Notes under the pieces: generated by a model
Told to the model about the DNA's origin: nothing
The model's database searches: none
Seen by the model: the letters and a program-made list of their open reading frames with translations, nothing else
Made by a program: the position numbers and the translations under genes
Source of the DNA: Eubacteriales bacterium
GTDB lineage: Bacteria > Bacillota > Clostridia > Monoglobales > Firm-18
Direction of reading: 5' to 3'
DNA: 43,823 bases
NCBI GenBank assembly: GCA_028697835.1
Contig: JAQVDK010000007.1
Span: forward strand, 1-43,823
Shown: positions 9,826-18,337 of the stretch, in pieces
Layout: each line of letters opens with the position of its first letter
Numbering within the stretch: position 1 is the first letter of the stretch

Positions 9826-9854
9826 TTGACAAATAATTGCTAACATGTTATTAT
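9826..9854 (+). promoter_or_regulatory. Proximal promoter of hydE with a Rex-like palindrome
   Basis: TTGACA (9826-9831), a 17-base spacer and TATTAT (9849-9854). The sequence TTGCTAACATGTTATTAT (9837-9854) overlaps spacer and -10 and has a perfect TAACATGTTA core. It matches 10 of 14 defined positions of the clostridial Rex consensus TTGTTAA-N4-TTAACAA. Confidence 0.65.
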
Positions 9855-9887
9855 AAACCCAATATATGAATTAGACGGAGGTCTAAT

Positions 9888-10931
9888 ATGAAGACTTTGG
9901 TGGATAAACTGATTGAAAATAGAACTTTGACAAGGGACGAATTTATCACCCTTATTAATTCAAGGAACGAGGAAATAAGCGAATACATATTCGAAAATGC
10001 AAGGCGCACCAGTGAAAAACACTTCGGAAAGAATGTATATATAAGAGGGCTTATAGAATTTACAAACTATTGCAGAAACGATTGCTACTATTGCGGCATA
10101 AGGAAAAGCAATGCAAATTGCGAAAGGTACAGGCTTTCAAAAGAAGAAATTTTACAGTGCTGCAAAAACGGGTATGATTTGGGCTTTAGAACCTTTGTTT
10201 TGCAAGGCGGAGAAGATGGATTCTTCTCTGATGATGATATGTGCGATATCATAAGCCAAATAAGGCAAGCCTATCCGGATTGCGCCATAACCCTTTCATT
10301 TGGAGAGCGTTCGTATGATTCTTACAAACGCTTTTTTGAAAGCGGCGCAAATCGTTATTTGCTGCGGCATGAAACGGCTGACGCCGAGCATTACAAAAAG
10401 CTTCATCCCAAAGGCCTTGATTTGGAGAATAGAAAAAAATGCCTTTATCATTTAAAAGAGATAGGCTATCAGGTGGGCACCGGCTTTATGGTTGGCTCGC
10501 CGTATCAAACGGTGGAAAATTTAGTCGATGATTTGCTGTTTATAAAAGAATTCAGTCCCCACATGGTAGGGATTGGTCCTTTTATTCCCCATGGGGATAC
10601 GATTTTTGCCGATGAAAAGCCGGGCAGCCTGGAGCTTACCCTGTTTTTAACGGGAATTATAAGGTTGATGCTGCCAAATGTCCTTTTGCCCGCTACAACG
10701 GCAGTAGGCACCGTTGACCCTTTGGGCAGGGAAAAATCCATTTTGGCGGGGGCGAATGTTTTAATGCCTAATTTATCGCCCGCCGGTGTGCGAAGCAAAT
10801 ATTTGCTTTATGACGGCAAGATATGCACGGGCGAGGAGGCGGCGGAGTGTAGAGTCTGCCTGCAAAAAAGGGTTGAAAGCATTGGATATAAAATAGTTGT
10901 TGACAGGGGAGACTATGTACCTGAAGTTTAA
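9888..10931 (+). CDS. hydE: [FeFe]-hydrogenase maturase HydE (radical SAM)
   Basis: HydE acts with HydF and HydG to build the di-iron subcluster of the [FeFe]-hydrogenase H-cluster. It has 347 residues. The radical SAM cluster motif CxxxCxxC is at Cys62, Cys66 and Cys69 (NYCRNDCYYCGI). The core continues with YRLSKEEIL, FVLQGGEDG, TLSFGERSYDSY, RYLLRHETAD, GTGFMVGSPYQT, and VGIGPFIPHGDTIF, all of which fit HydE. PLGREKSILAGANVLMPNLSP is the typical end of the barrel. CGGAGG precedes the ATG. hydF, hydG and the hydrogenase are not in the window. tcdA follows after 17 bases. Confidence 0.94.
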   Translation: MKTLVDKLIENRTLTRDEFITLINSRNEEISEYIFENARRTSEKHFGKNVYIRGLIEFTNYCRNDCYYCGIRKSNANCERYRLSKEEILQCCKNGYDLGFRTFVLQGGEDGFFSDDDMCDIISQIRQAYPDCAITLSFGERSYDSYKRFFESGANRYLLRHETADAEHYKKLHPKGLDLENRKKCLYHLKEIGYQVGTGFMVGSPYQTVENLVDDLLFIKEFSPHMVGIGPFIPHGDTIFADEKPGSLELTLFLTGIIRLMLPNVLLPATTAVGTVDPLGREKSILAGANVLMPNLSPAGVRSKYLLYDGKICTGEEAAECRVCLQKRVESIGYKIVVDRGDYVPEV

Positions 10932-10948
10932 AATAGGCGGTGTGTTTT

Positions 10949-11713
10949 TTGCTTAACAGGTTTACAAGAGCTGAAATTTTGCTTGGCAAAGAAACAATGG
11001 ATAGATTAGAAAATGCAAAGGTTGCGGTGTTTGGTGTGGGAGGCGTGGGCTCATACGCTGCGGAAGCCCTTGCAAGGAGCGGGGTAGGAAGCATAACCGT
11101 GGTGGATGATGACAAAGTATGCCTTACAAACATCAACAGACAGCTTATTGCCACCCAAAAGACCGTTGGCAAGGTAAAAGTGGAGGTTATGAAAGAAAGA
11201 ATTCTTGAGATTAACCCAAAGGCGCAGGTTTTTGCATTTCAAACATTTTACGGACCGGAAACAGCCTCACAGTTTGACCTTGGTGAATATGATTATATAG
11301 TTGACGCAATAGATACCGTAACATCCAAGCTTGTTTTAATAGAAAACGCCAAAAAGGCAGGCACTCCCATAATAAGCTGTATGGGGGCGGGGAATAAGCT
11401 GGACCCCACAAAATTCGAAGTGGATGATATATACAATACAACTGTGTGCCCTTTAGCTAAAGTTATGCGAAAGGAGCTTCGGGCAAGGGGGATAGACTCC
11501 TTAAAGGTTGTATATTCCAAAGAACCTGCCCTAACACCCTTTGAAAGAGAGGAGACAAGCTGCAAGCATAACTGCGTTTGCCCCCCGGGAACAAGGCGAA
11601 ACTGCAGCGTGCGCAGGCAAATACCGGGAAGTGTGTCTTTTGTGCCGCCGGTGGCGGGGCTGATTATAGCCGGCGAGGTTATAAAAGACATAGGTCGCAC
11701 TATAAGGGAGTGA
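10949..11713 (+). CDS. tcdA: tRNA threonylcarbamoyladenosine dehydratase TcdA
   Basis: TcdA (CsdL) is an E1-like enzyme that dehydrates t6A37 of ANN-decoding tRNAs to the cyclic form ct6A, using ATP. It has 254 residues. N-terminal LNRFTRAEILLGKE is family-typical, followed by the ATP-binding FGVGGVGSYAAEALARSG, the NINRQ motif, VDAIDTVTSKL and SCMGAGNKLDPT. A C-terminal cluster of cysteines (SCKHNCVCPP, RRNCSVRR) is also seen in homologues. TTG 10949 is preferred to GTG 10940 because AGGCGGTG ends 7 bases before it. It fits functionally with tsaC and tsaD at 24801-27707, which make the t6A that TcdA modifies. Confidence 0.93.
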   Translation: MLNRFTRAEILLGKETMDRLENAKVAVFGVGGVGSYAAEALARSGVGSITVVDDDKVCLTNINRQLIATQKTVGKVKVEVMKERILEINPKAQVFAFQTFYGPETASQFDLGEYDYIVDAIDTVTSKLVLIENAKKAGTPIISCMGAGNKLDPTKFEVDDIYNTTVCPLAKVMRKELRARGIDSLKVVYSKEPALTPFEREETSCKHNCVCPPGTRRNCSVRRQIPGSVSFVPPVAGLIIAGEVIKDIGRTIRE

Positions 11714-11718
11714 TAAAA

Positions 11719-12609
11719 ATGCAAGCGGACTATATTGAAAAAATAGTAAAAAGTATAGAGCCTTTTCAAAAAATGTATAATGTTATAAGACTTGTTGACC
11801 CAAAGGTTAACAAGGTGCTTTATCTTAAAGGCAACGAGCCTGTGGAGATGGAATCAAAGTGCTTTGAATTTTGGAACAAAAACGAGCATTGCCAAAATTG
11901 TGTTTCCATAAGGGCGCATTTGGAAAAGGATACCTTTGTCAAAATTGAATATGTTAAGGATAATATTTATATGATAACCGCGCTGCCTGTAAATATCGGC
12001 GGCAGGGAAGTTGTTGTGGAGCTTTTAAAGAATGTTACAAGCAGTATTATTATAGAAGATGAAAATTTCAGAAGCACTCCCGAGGTTTATACCATGATAG
12101 AGGCTATAAACGCCTTTGCTCTAAAAGACAATCTTACAAATGCATATAACCGAAGGTATATAAACGAAACCCTTACTTTGGACCTTATAAGCGCCACCCT
12201 TACGGAAAAACCTCTTTGCCTTATCATGGCGGATATTGACCGATTTAAAGAAATAAATGATAAATACGGACATGTTGCAGGGGATAATGTAATAAAATCT
12301 TTTGCAGATATTTTGATAGACTCCATTAGCGGGCATGAAGGTTGGGTAGGCAGGTTTGGCGGGGAGGAGTTTTTATGCTGCCTGACAAATTCAACCTTGG
12401 AGGACGCCGTCCAAATAGCGGAAAAAATACGAAAACGGGTTGAGGAAACAACTTTTTACGCAGGTGAAAATAAAATGTCCATAACCGCAAGCTTTGGAGT
12501 TTACTGTGCAAAGCCCAAGGTGGACACCCAAGCATCGAATTTGCTTGACCTTGTGGACAAAAATCTTTACAATGCAAAGGTGAAAGGCAGAAACAGGGTG
12601 GAATATTAA
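11719..12609 (+). CDS. Diguanylate cyclase with N-terminal sensor-like domain
   Basis: Predicted cytosolic GGDEF protein (296 residues) that makes cyclic di-GMP from GTP. Residues 1-~125 form a PAS-like domain with a cysteine/histidine stretch (CFEFWNKNEHCQNC) found in a group of clostridial GGDEF proteins; a metal or redox role is possible but unproven. The GGDEF domain starts after LKDNLTNAYNRRY and carries MADIDRFKEINDKYGH and GRFGGEEFLCCL, so the active site looks intact. The inhibitory RxxD motif before GGEEF is absent (the residues there are GHEGW). ATG 11719 follows GGGAG by 6 bases and lies 5 bases after tcdA. No terminator was found downstream. Confidence 0.9.
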   Translation: MQADYIEKIVKSIEPFQKMYNVIRLVDPKVNKVLYLKGNEPVEMESKCFEFWNKNEHCQNCVSIRAHLEKDTFVKIEYVKDNIYMITALPVNIGGREVVVELLKNVTSSIIIEDENFRSTPEVYTMIEAINAFALKDNLTNAYNRRYINETLTLDLISATLTEKPLCLIMADIDRFKEINDKYGHVAGDNVIKSFADILIDSISGHEGWVGRFGGEEFLCCLTNSTLEDAVQIAEKIRKRVEETTFYAGENKMSITASFGVYCAKPKVDTQASNLLDLVDKNLYNAKVKGRNRVEY

Positions 12610-12662
12610 CCTTTGCCAAATAGCAGTTAAATTGGGGAGTATGCTAAAATTTATTTAAATAC

Positions 12663-12691
12663 TTGTTTTTTTGTGGTAAAAATGTTATAAT
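12663..12691 (+). promoter_or_regulatory. Promoter of rsmE
   Basis: TTGTTT (12663-12668), a 17-base spacer and TATAAT (12686-12691) preceded by TGT (extended -10). It lies 47 bases before the rsmE ATG. Confidence 0.7.
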
Positions 12692-12738
12692 GTTAGAACG
12701 AAAAAAATTTTACGTTAAAATATACGGAGTATTGGTCT

Positions 12739-13467
12739 ATGCCTAAATTTTTTGTAAATGAGGGTCAGATAAAAGATGGTCTGATTTCCATAATAGGGGA
12801 TGATGTATCCCATATTTCCAGGGTTTTGCGAATGGCGCAGGGGGATTTGCTTACCGTCTGCGACAAAGTGGGGCATGACTACCATGTTCGCATACAGAAA
12901 ATAGACAAGGCGGAAATTATAGCAGAAATTTTGGAAAAATACCCATGCAAGGCAGAGCCCAATGTCGAAGCGGTGCTTTTTCAATGTATGCCCAAGCAGG
13001 GTAAAATGGAATATATCATTCAAAAAACCACAGAGCTTGGTGTATCAAAAATTGTTCCCGTTTTTTCAAAACGCTGCGTGGTAAGGCCAACGGGAAAGTT
13101 GTCGGATAAAATAAAAAGATGGCAAAAAATTGCCCTTGAGGCGGCAAAGCAAAGCGGCAGGGGAGTTGTGCCAAAGGTTTTAGAGCCCGTAGGCTTTAAA
13201 GAGGCCATCGACCATATGTTGGAGCTTGAAAAGGCATTTATGCTTTACGAGGAAGAAGAAAACAACCGAATTAAGTCGATTTTACAAGAAGAATTCAAAC
13301 AAATTGGTTTTATTGTAGGCCCTGAAGGAGGCTTTGACGAAAGCGAAGCCGCTTTTGCCAAGGAAAAAGGCATACCCGCCATAACCTTGGGAAACAGGAT
13401 TCTTCGCACGGAAACCGCAGGGGCGGCTGTTTTGCCCATTATAATGTATTCCCAGAATGACATATAA
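12739..13467 (+). CDS. rsmE: 16S rRNA m3U1498 methyltransferase RsmE
   Basis: RsmE methylates N3 of U1498 in helix 44 of 16S rRNA using SAM. It has 242 residues. The N-terminal PUA-like part is MPKFFVNEGQ...HISRVLRMAQGD. The C-terminal SPOUT trefoil knot is shown by KMEYIIQKTTELGV, ALEAAKQSGRG, VGPEGGFDESE and LGNRILRTETAGAAV, which are all signature blocks. A weak GGAG precedes the ATG. In many Clostridia rsmE follows prmA; here it follows a GGDEF gene but has its own promoter. Confidence 0.96.
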   Translation: MPKFFVNEGQIKDGLISIIGDDVSHISRVLRMAQGDLLTVCDKVGHDYHVRIQKIDKAEIIAEILEKYPCKAEPNVEAVLFQCMPKQGKMEYIIQKTTELGVSKIVPVFSKRCVVRPTGKLSDKIKRWQKIALEAAKQSGRGVVPKVLEPVGFKEAIDHMLELEKAFMLYEEEENNRIKSILQEEFKQIGFIVGPEGGFDESEAAFAKEKGIPAITLGNRILRTETAGAAVLPIIMYSQNDI

Positions 13468-13480
13468 GGAGTGTTCAATA

Positions 13481-13954
13481 GTGAATAAAAAGCATAAAAT
13501 TAGCATGACCGAAAAAATTGCAAATGATTTTCTGTTGCAGTTTGCTTACGGCATTGCATCTTCGATTGTTTTGCTTTTCATATACAATGCAAGCCTGTTT
13601 AGGTATGGCGGAGCAATAGGAAGCGCCATGCCCAAGGTGTTGTGGACACTTTTTGGGATATCGCTTGCAGGCGGTGTGGCTTATGTTGGGGCATGGAGGA
13701 AAACCAAAAGAAACGGTTTTAAAATCGCTGCAATTTATCTGTTTGTAACTGCGGCAGGATTTTTTTGGTGCGTAGGCCTGCAGAAAATTGCATTCTACTT
13801 AAAATCCTTCATACCTTCTCTTGGATATTTTGCAAACACAAAACGTTTGATGGAAATGCTTTTTATTGTCATTGGCTTGTCGATTGTTGTCGAAATTGTT
13901 GTGTATTGGTATAGGTTGCGTGCCTTAAGGGGTAAAAGGGTTAAAAAAATCTGA
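13481..13954 (+). CDS. Hypothetical four-helix membrane protein
   Basis: I do not recognise this 157-residue protein. It has a short basic N-terminus (NKKHKISMTEKIAND), four hydrophobic segments (about residues 18-38, 48-68, 79-97, 120-140), basic loops such as WRKTKRNGFK, and a lysine/arginine-rich tail (RGKRVKKI), consistent with an inner-membrane protein with positively charged cytoplasmic parts. The start is the GTG at 13481, 9 bases after AAGGAG; the in-frame ATG at 13457 lies inside rsmE. It is 13 bases from rsmE, so probably shares its promoter. A strong terminator follows. Confidence 0.7.
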   Translation: MNKKHKISMTEKIANDFLLQFAYGIASSIVLLFIYNASLFRYGGAIGSAMPKVLWTLFGISLAGGVAYVGAWRKTKRNGFKIAAIYLFVTAAGFFWCVGLQKIAFYLKSFIPSLGYFANTKRLMEMLFIVIGLSIVVEIVVYWYRLRALRGKRVKKI

Positions 13955-13967
13955 ATTTTGGAATACT

Positions 13968-13996
13968 AAAGTCCGATAACATCGGACTTTTGTTAA
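13968..13996 (+). terminator. Rho-independent terminator
   Basis: Perfect 10-bp stem AAAGTCCGAT/ATCGGACTTT with a 3-base loop (AAC), followed by TGTT. It ends the rsmE unit. Confidence 0.8.
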
Positions 13997-14059
13997 TTAT
14001 CGCACTTTTTAAATTTGTCAAAAAACACTTTTAATCGGAAAAGGGAGGTAAAAATTTTA

Positions 14060-15313
14060 ATGAGTATTCAATCCGTGGAAATTAAAAACGGTGTGAAATT
14101 GCACTATCTTCATACTAAAAAATTTAAAACCAACTCTTTGGGCGTTTATTTCCACAGGCCCATGCAAAAAAGCGAGGCTACAATAAACGCCCTGCTTTCC
14201 AATGTGATAAAAAGGGGCTGTCCTCTTTTCCCCCGGACAAAAGAGCTTGCCAGGCAGCTTGAGGCACTTTACGGCTCGAAGGTTGTCTCGGGCGTGCGAA
14301 AAAAAGGAGATTCTCAGGTAATTTATATTAATTTTGAGTTTGTTAACGAAAATTATGTTTTAAAGTCGCAGCCTGTGATGGAAAATATTTTGGACCTTGT
14401 AAAGAGCATGGTTTTTGCTCAGGAGGGCTTTTTAAAGGAGTATGTAAGCCAGGAAAAGGAAAATTTAAAACAGCTTATTATGGCGCAGATGAACGATAAA
14501 AGGGCATATGCCGCCCAGCGCTGCGTAGAAATCATGTGTAAGCAGGAGCCTTACGGAATTTGCGAGCTTGGGTTTATAGACGATGTTGACGGCATAAACG
14601 AGGGGGACCTTTTTGAGCATTATAAAAACGTTGTTTTAAAAAGCCCCGTTGATATATTTATAACCGGTGATGTGGATATTTTCTGGGTAGAACAAAAAAT
14701 TAAGGAAATGCTTGAATATATTGAGGTAAAATCTGTGAAATATCCCGAAACGGTTATAATAAAGGATATAGGGGAAATTAAAAATGTTACTGAAACCCAG
14801 AATATTGCCCAAGGGAAGCTTAGCCTTGGTTTTAGGACAAAAACTGCAAGCTGGGATGAAAAATACCCTGCATTGCTTATTTATAACGCTGTGTTTGGCG
14901 GCGGGCCTTTCTCAAAGCTTTTCAATAATGTGCGCGAGAAGCTTTCGCTGGCTTATTATGCAAGCTCCCGCCTTGATATGTTCAAAGGTGTTATGATTGT
15001 AAACTCGGGTATTGAAGTGGCAAACTTCCAAAAGGCTTATGATGAAATTATGACTCAGTTTAAAGCTATGGCAAATGGCGATATTACTGACGAGGAAATG
15101 TCTGCGGCTGTGCTTTCCACTGTGAATAATATAAGGTCAATGACGGACAGTGCCATGGTGATGGAGGATTATTGGCTTGGGCGCCTTATAACAGGCACCG
15201 CTTTGGATATAGACGAGCTTATAAGCATGCTAAAGCGGGTTACAAAACAGCAGGTGATTGAGGTTGCGCAAAATGTTGACCTTGATACTGTGTACTTTTT
15301 GAAAGGAGTGTAG
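14060..15313 (+). CDS. M16 peptidase-like protein, YmfF type (inactive partner)
   Basis: First of two adjacent M16-family proteins, 417 residues. In Bacillus subtilis the YmfF/YmfH pair has been linked to 5-aminopentanol modification of elongation factor P; a role here would be by homology only. The protein has the M16 two-domain layout, with GKLSLGFRTKT and YNAVFGGGPFSKLFNNVREKLSLAYYASSR in the C-terminal half. The zinc motif HxxEH is absent from the N-terminal half, as expected of the non-catalytic partner. ATG 14060 follows GGGAGG; a frame to 14015 adds residues upstream of that site. The next gene starts 5 bases downstream. Confidence 0.87.
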   Translation: MSIQSVEIKNGVKLHYLHTKKFKTNSLGVYFHRPMQKSEATINALLSNVIKRGCPLFPRTKELARQLEALYGSKVVSGVRKKGDSQVIYINFEFVNENYVLKSQPVMENILDLVKSMVFAQEGFLKEYVSQEKENLKQLIMAQMNDKRAYAAQRCVEIMCKQEPYGICELGFIDDVDGINEGDLFEHYKNVVLKSPVDIFITGDVDIFWVEQKIKEMLEYIEVKSVKYPETVIIKDIGEIKNVTETQNIAQGKLSLGFRTKTASWDEKYPALLIYNAVFGGGPFSKLFNNVREKLSLAYYASSRLDMFKGVMIVNSGIEVANFQKAYDEIMTQFKAMANGDITDEEMSAAVLSTVNNIRSMTDSAMVMEDYWLGRLITGTALDIDELISMLKRVTKQQVIEVAQNVDLDTVYFLKGV

Positions 15314-15318
15314 TCTTA

Positions 15319-16593
15319 ATGGAGTTTGAAAAAATATATAATAAAAAACTAAACGAAACTTTATATAAAGGCCGGCATAAAAGCGGGCTTATGGTATATG
15401 TACTGCCAAAGCAGGGCTTTAGCAAAAGCTATGCCAGCTTTGCCGCAAGGGTTGGCTCCATTGACAATGAATTTATAGCCCCCGGCGATACGGAGCCTAC
15501 CAAAATTCCCGACGGGGTTGCCCACTTTTTAGAGCATAAAATGTTTGAACAGCCCGACGGCACCAACTCCTTCGACAGCTTTAGCAAGACGGGCGCCTCG
15601 GCAAATGCTTATACAAGCTTTACCACAACAGCCTATATTTTTTCAAGCACGGACAGGTTTTATGAAAATCTTGAAATACTTCTTGACTATGTTGAAAAGC
15701 CCCATTTTACCGATGAAAATGTGGCTAAAGAGCAGGGGATTATCGGTCAGGAAATACGAATGTATGACGACGACCCAAACTGGAGGGTTTTCTTCAACCT
15801 TTTGACCGCCCTTTATGAAAAGCACCCTGTTAGAAACGACATTGCGGGAACTGTGGAGAGTATTGCGAAAATTGACAAGGACCTTCTTTATAAATGCTAC
15901 CACAGCTTTTACAACCCGTCGAATATGATTTTGTTTACCTGCGGGGATGTGGAGTGCGACAAGGTTGCGCAGGTTGTGGATAAATATGTGACCAACGCTC
16001 CCCTTGGCGAGATTAAAAGAATTTTCCCAAACGAGCCGGAAAATGTGAATAAAAAGCTTGTGGAGCAGAAATTAAGCGTTGCAAATCCGCTTTTTATGAT
16101 TGGATTTAAGGATAATGACTTAGGCAAAACAGGCAGCGAAATGATGAGGAAAATTATTGTTACCGAGATTTTAAACAGAATGCTTGTTGGAAAAAGCAGC
16201 AAAACTTACAACAGTCTGTATGAAAAGGGTCTTATAAACGACAGCTTTTTCTTTGAATATAGCTGCGAGGCGGACTATGCTTTTGCGGCAATGGGAGGAG
16301 AGAGCACAGACCCAAATGCCGCAAAGGAAGAAATTTTAGAAGGAATAAAAAAGGCAGAGCTTTTGGAAGAAGATTTTTTAAGATGCAAAAAGTCTTTGAT
16401 TGGCAGGTTCCTAAGGATGTTCAACAGTGTGGAAGGGCTGTCCAATGTGTTTGTTAGCAGTATTTTCCAAGGCATGGATATGTTTGAATACCTTGACATA
16501 TGCGAAAGCGTGACTCTTGAAGAAGCACGCCTTCGGAAAGAATATTTGTTTAGGGAAGAAAATTGTGCCATGTCTATTGTTTGGCCCAACTAA
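15319..16593 (+). CDS. M16 zinc peptidase, YmfH type (catalytic partner)
   Basis: Second M16 protein, 424 residues. The inverted zinc motif HxxEH is intact in GVAHFLEHKMFEQ, near residue 71, and is followed by ASANAYTSFTTTAYIF. The downstream glutamate ligand probably lies in EQGIIGQEI, where E-x6-E is typical. The C-terminal half has LNRMLVGKSSKTYNSLYEKGLI. It is likely to form a heterodimer with the upstream protein, as in other two-gene M16 systems. AAAGGAG lies inside the end of the upstream gene. It converges on the TepA gene with only 9 bases between stops. Confidence 0.89.
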   Translation: MEFEKIYNKKLNETLYKGRHKSGLMVYVLPKQGFSKSYASFAARVGSIDNEFIAPGDTEPTKIPDGVAHFLEHKMFEQPDGTNSFDSFSKTGASANAYTSFTTTAYIFSSTDRFYENLEILLDYVEKPHFTDENVAKEQGIIGQEIRMYDDDPNWRVFFNLLTALYEKHPVRNDIAGTVESIAKIDKDLLYKCYHSFYNPSNMILFTCGDVECDKVAQVVDKYVTNAPLGEIKRIFPNEPENVNKKLVEQKLSVANPLFMIGFKDNDLGKTGSEMMRKIIVTEILNRMLVGKSSKTYNSLYEKGLINDSFFFEYSCEADYAFAAMGGESTDPNAAKEEILEGIKKAELLEEDFLRCKKSLIGRFLRMFNSVEGLSNVFVSSIFQGMDMFEYLDICESVTLEEARLRKEYLFREENCAMSIVWPN

Positions 16594-16602
16594 AAAGGAG
16601 CC

Positions 16603-17295
16603 CTACTTTTGTTCTTCTATAAGGCTGTAGAGCTTTGACAGTGCCGAGAAGATGCCGCCAACATCATCAATAATGCCATGTTTGACGGCTTCTTCTCCAA
16701 ACAGGATTGTTCCTACATCGTTTGCAATAATTCCTGTTTGATGAACCAACTCGTTAAAGTCCTCTGCGGGAATTTTAGAGTTTCTGACAATGAAATCCAC
16801 GACTCTTTCTTGTACCTTGTTAAAATAGTCATATGTTTGTGAAGTTCCAATAACCACACCGCTCATTCTTATGGGGTGTATGGTCATTGTGGCGCTTGGC
16901 ACGATAAACGAATGCTTTGCCGCCACCGCAAGAGGAACACCTATGCTATGCCCCCCGCCTAAAACCAAAGACACCGTGGGCTTGGACATGGAAGAAATCA
17001 TTTCAGCTATTGCAAGCCCGGCTTCCACGTCGCCGCCGACGGTGTTTAGGATAACCAAAAGGCCTTTTATGGTATCGTCTTGCTCTATGCTTACAAGCTG
17101 GGGGATAACGTGTTCATATTTTGTGGTTTTATTTTGGGGCGGAAGCACCATATGCCCTTCTATTTGTCCGATAATTGTAAGAGAATGGATTTTGTGCGGC
17201 GCATTTTCGGAGATGGTAATACCGCTGTCGTTTTGGGGCGGCATCATCCCTTCGCCATTTTGTGGGGTGTTTTCCATGGTGGTTTTGCTGTCCAA
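16603..17295 (-). CDS. ClpP-like serine protease, TepA family
   Basis: Protein of 230 residues in the ClpP/crotonase fold, related to Bacillus TepA (YmfB). A low-complexity N-terminus (MENTPQNGEGMMPPQNDSG) precedes the core HSLTIIGQIEGH. Catalytic residues are likely Ser in GGGHSIGVPLAVAA and His in MTIHPIRMSG; VILNTVGGDVEAGLAIAEMI forms the oxyanion strand. TepA was described as helping protein export, but its substrates are not settled. A TTG at 17295 is chosen as start because GGAAGG lies 10 bases before it; a frame to 17313 starts inside that site. In Bacillus ymfB also lies near ymfF-ymfH, so the neighbourhood is conserved. Confidence 0.85.
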   Translation of the reverse strand: MDSKTTMENTPQNGEGMMPPQNDSGITISENAPHKIHSLTIIGQIEGHMVLPPQNKTTKYEHVIPQLVSIEQDDTIKGLLVILNTVGGDVEAGLAIAEMISSMSKPTVSLVLGGGHSIGVPLAVAAKHSFIVPSATMTIHPIRMSGVVIGTSQTYDYFNKVQERVVDFIVRNSKIPAEDFNELVHQTGIIANDVGTILFGEEAVKHGIIDDVGGIFSALSKLYSLIEEQK

Positions 17296-17331
17296 TATAT
17301 CACAACCTTCCAAGAATATATTATTATATTC

Positions 17332-17360
17332 TTGTCAATTTAATATACATCTGTTATAAT
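17332..17360 (+). promoter_or_regulatory. Promoter of metA
   Basis: TTGTCA (17332-17337), a 17-base spacer and TATAAT (17355-17360) preceded by TGT. The leader of about 40 bases is too short for a SAM riboswitch, and no T-box is visible. Confidence 0.75.
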
Positions 17361-17407
17361 TTATATATCGTGCTATACACATCATTGTAACGAAAGGGAT
17401 GATAAAG

Positions 17408-18325
17408 ATGCCTATTAAAATTGCAGATGATTTGCCTGCCAGAAAAACTCTTGAGGCTGAAAATATATTTGTTATGAGCGAAAAGCGTGCGCTAAGTCAG
17501 GACATAAGGCCGCTTAAGATTGCTATTTTAAACTTGATGCCCACGAAAATAACCACCGAAACGCAGCTTCTTCGCCTGCTTGGAAACAGCCCGCTGCAGG
17601 TTGATATAGAGCTTTTGAACACAAAAAGCTATCAAAGCAAAAACACTCCCGAGGAGCATCTTTTGACGTTTTACAAAACCTTTGACGATATTAAGGACCA
17701 AAAATTTGACGGAATGATTATAACCGGCGCCCCCGTGGAAAAGATGGAGTTTGAAGAAGTTGACTATTGGGACGAGCTTTGCGAAATCATGGAGTGGACC
17801 AAGGGAAATGTAACCTCAACATTACATATATGCTGGGGTGCTCAAGCGGGGCTATATTATCATTATAATGTGCCAAAATATACTTTGGACAAAAAAGTGT
17901 TTGGAGTGTTCAAGCACAGGGTAACCCGTAAAACAAAAATGCTAATGCGAGGCTTTGACGACCATTTCTTTGCGCCCCATTCCCGATATACCGAGGTGCG
18001 TGCCGAGGATATTGCAAAGGTTCCAAAGCTTGAGATTTTGTCCGTTTCGGACGAGGCGGGGGTTTATTTGGTGACAACAAAGGGCGGAAAGCAGATTTTC
18101 GTCATGGGGCATTCCGAGTACGATGCGGTGACCTTAAGCCAGGAATATCACCGTGATATTGACAGAGGGCTTGACATAGACGTTCCAAAAAACTATTTTC
18201 CCAATGACGATGCAAAAAAACAGCCCTTGGTAACGTGGCGTGCGCATGCTAATTTGCTTTTTGCAAACTGGCTTAACTACCATGTTTACCAGACCACTCC
18301 ATACGATTTGAATAAAATTAAGTGA
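17408..18325 (+). CDS. metA: Homoserine O-acetyltransferase (MetA family)
   Basis: Catalyses the first committed step of methionine synthesis, acylation of homoserine. It has 305 residues. Counting from ATG 17408 ([11 protein letters not shown]), the catalytic residues fall at the E. coli MetA positions: Cys142 in HICWGAQAG, His235 and Glu237 in MGHSEYD. Residue 111 is Glu ([10 protein letters not shown]); in Bacillus MetA this residue was shown to select acetyl-CoA, while succinyl-CoA users have Gly. The enzyme is therefore called an acetyltransferase despite the old succinyltransferase family name. ATG 17408 is preferred to the in-frame ATG at 17399 because AAAGGGATG precedes it and the N-terminus matches the family. 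rex follows after 12 bases. Confidence 0.94.
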   Translation: MPIKIADDLPARKTLEAENIFVMSEKRALSQDIRPLKIAILNLMPTKITTETQLLRLLGNSPLQVDIELLNTKSYQSKNTPEEHLLTFYKTFDDIKDQKFDGMIITGAPVEKMEFEEVDYWDELCEIMEWTKGNVTSTLHICWGAQAGLYYHYNVPKYTLDKKVFGVFKHRVTRKTKMLMRGFDDHFFAPHSRYTEVRAEDIAKVPKLEILSVSDEAGVYLVTTKGGKQIFVMGHSEYDAVTLSQEYHRDIDRGLDIDVPKNYFPNDDAKKQPLVTWRAHANLLFANWLNYHVYQTTPYDLNKIK

Positions 18326-18337
18326 GGGGATTTGTAT

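Noticed and set aside
13457-13480. ATG start for the small membrane protein inside rsmE
   Set aside because: The ribosome binding site AAGGAG lies downstream of this ATG and points to GTG 13481.
17314-17340. TTGACA on the minus strand upstream of the TepA-like gene as its promoter
   Set aside because: No acceptable -10 lies at 16-18 bases; the only TATAAT is 4 bases away.
17361-17407. SAM or T-box riboswitch before metA
   Set aside because: The leader is about 40 bases, far too short for either.
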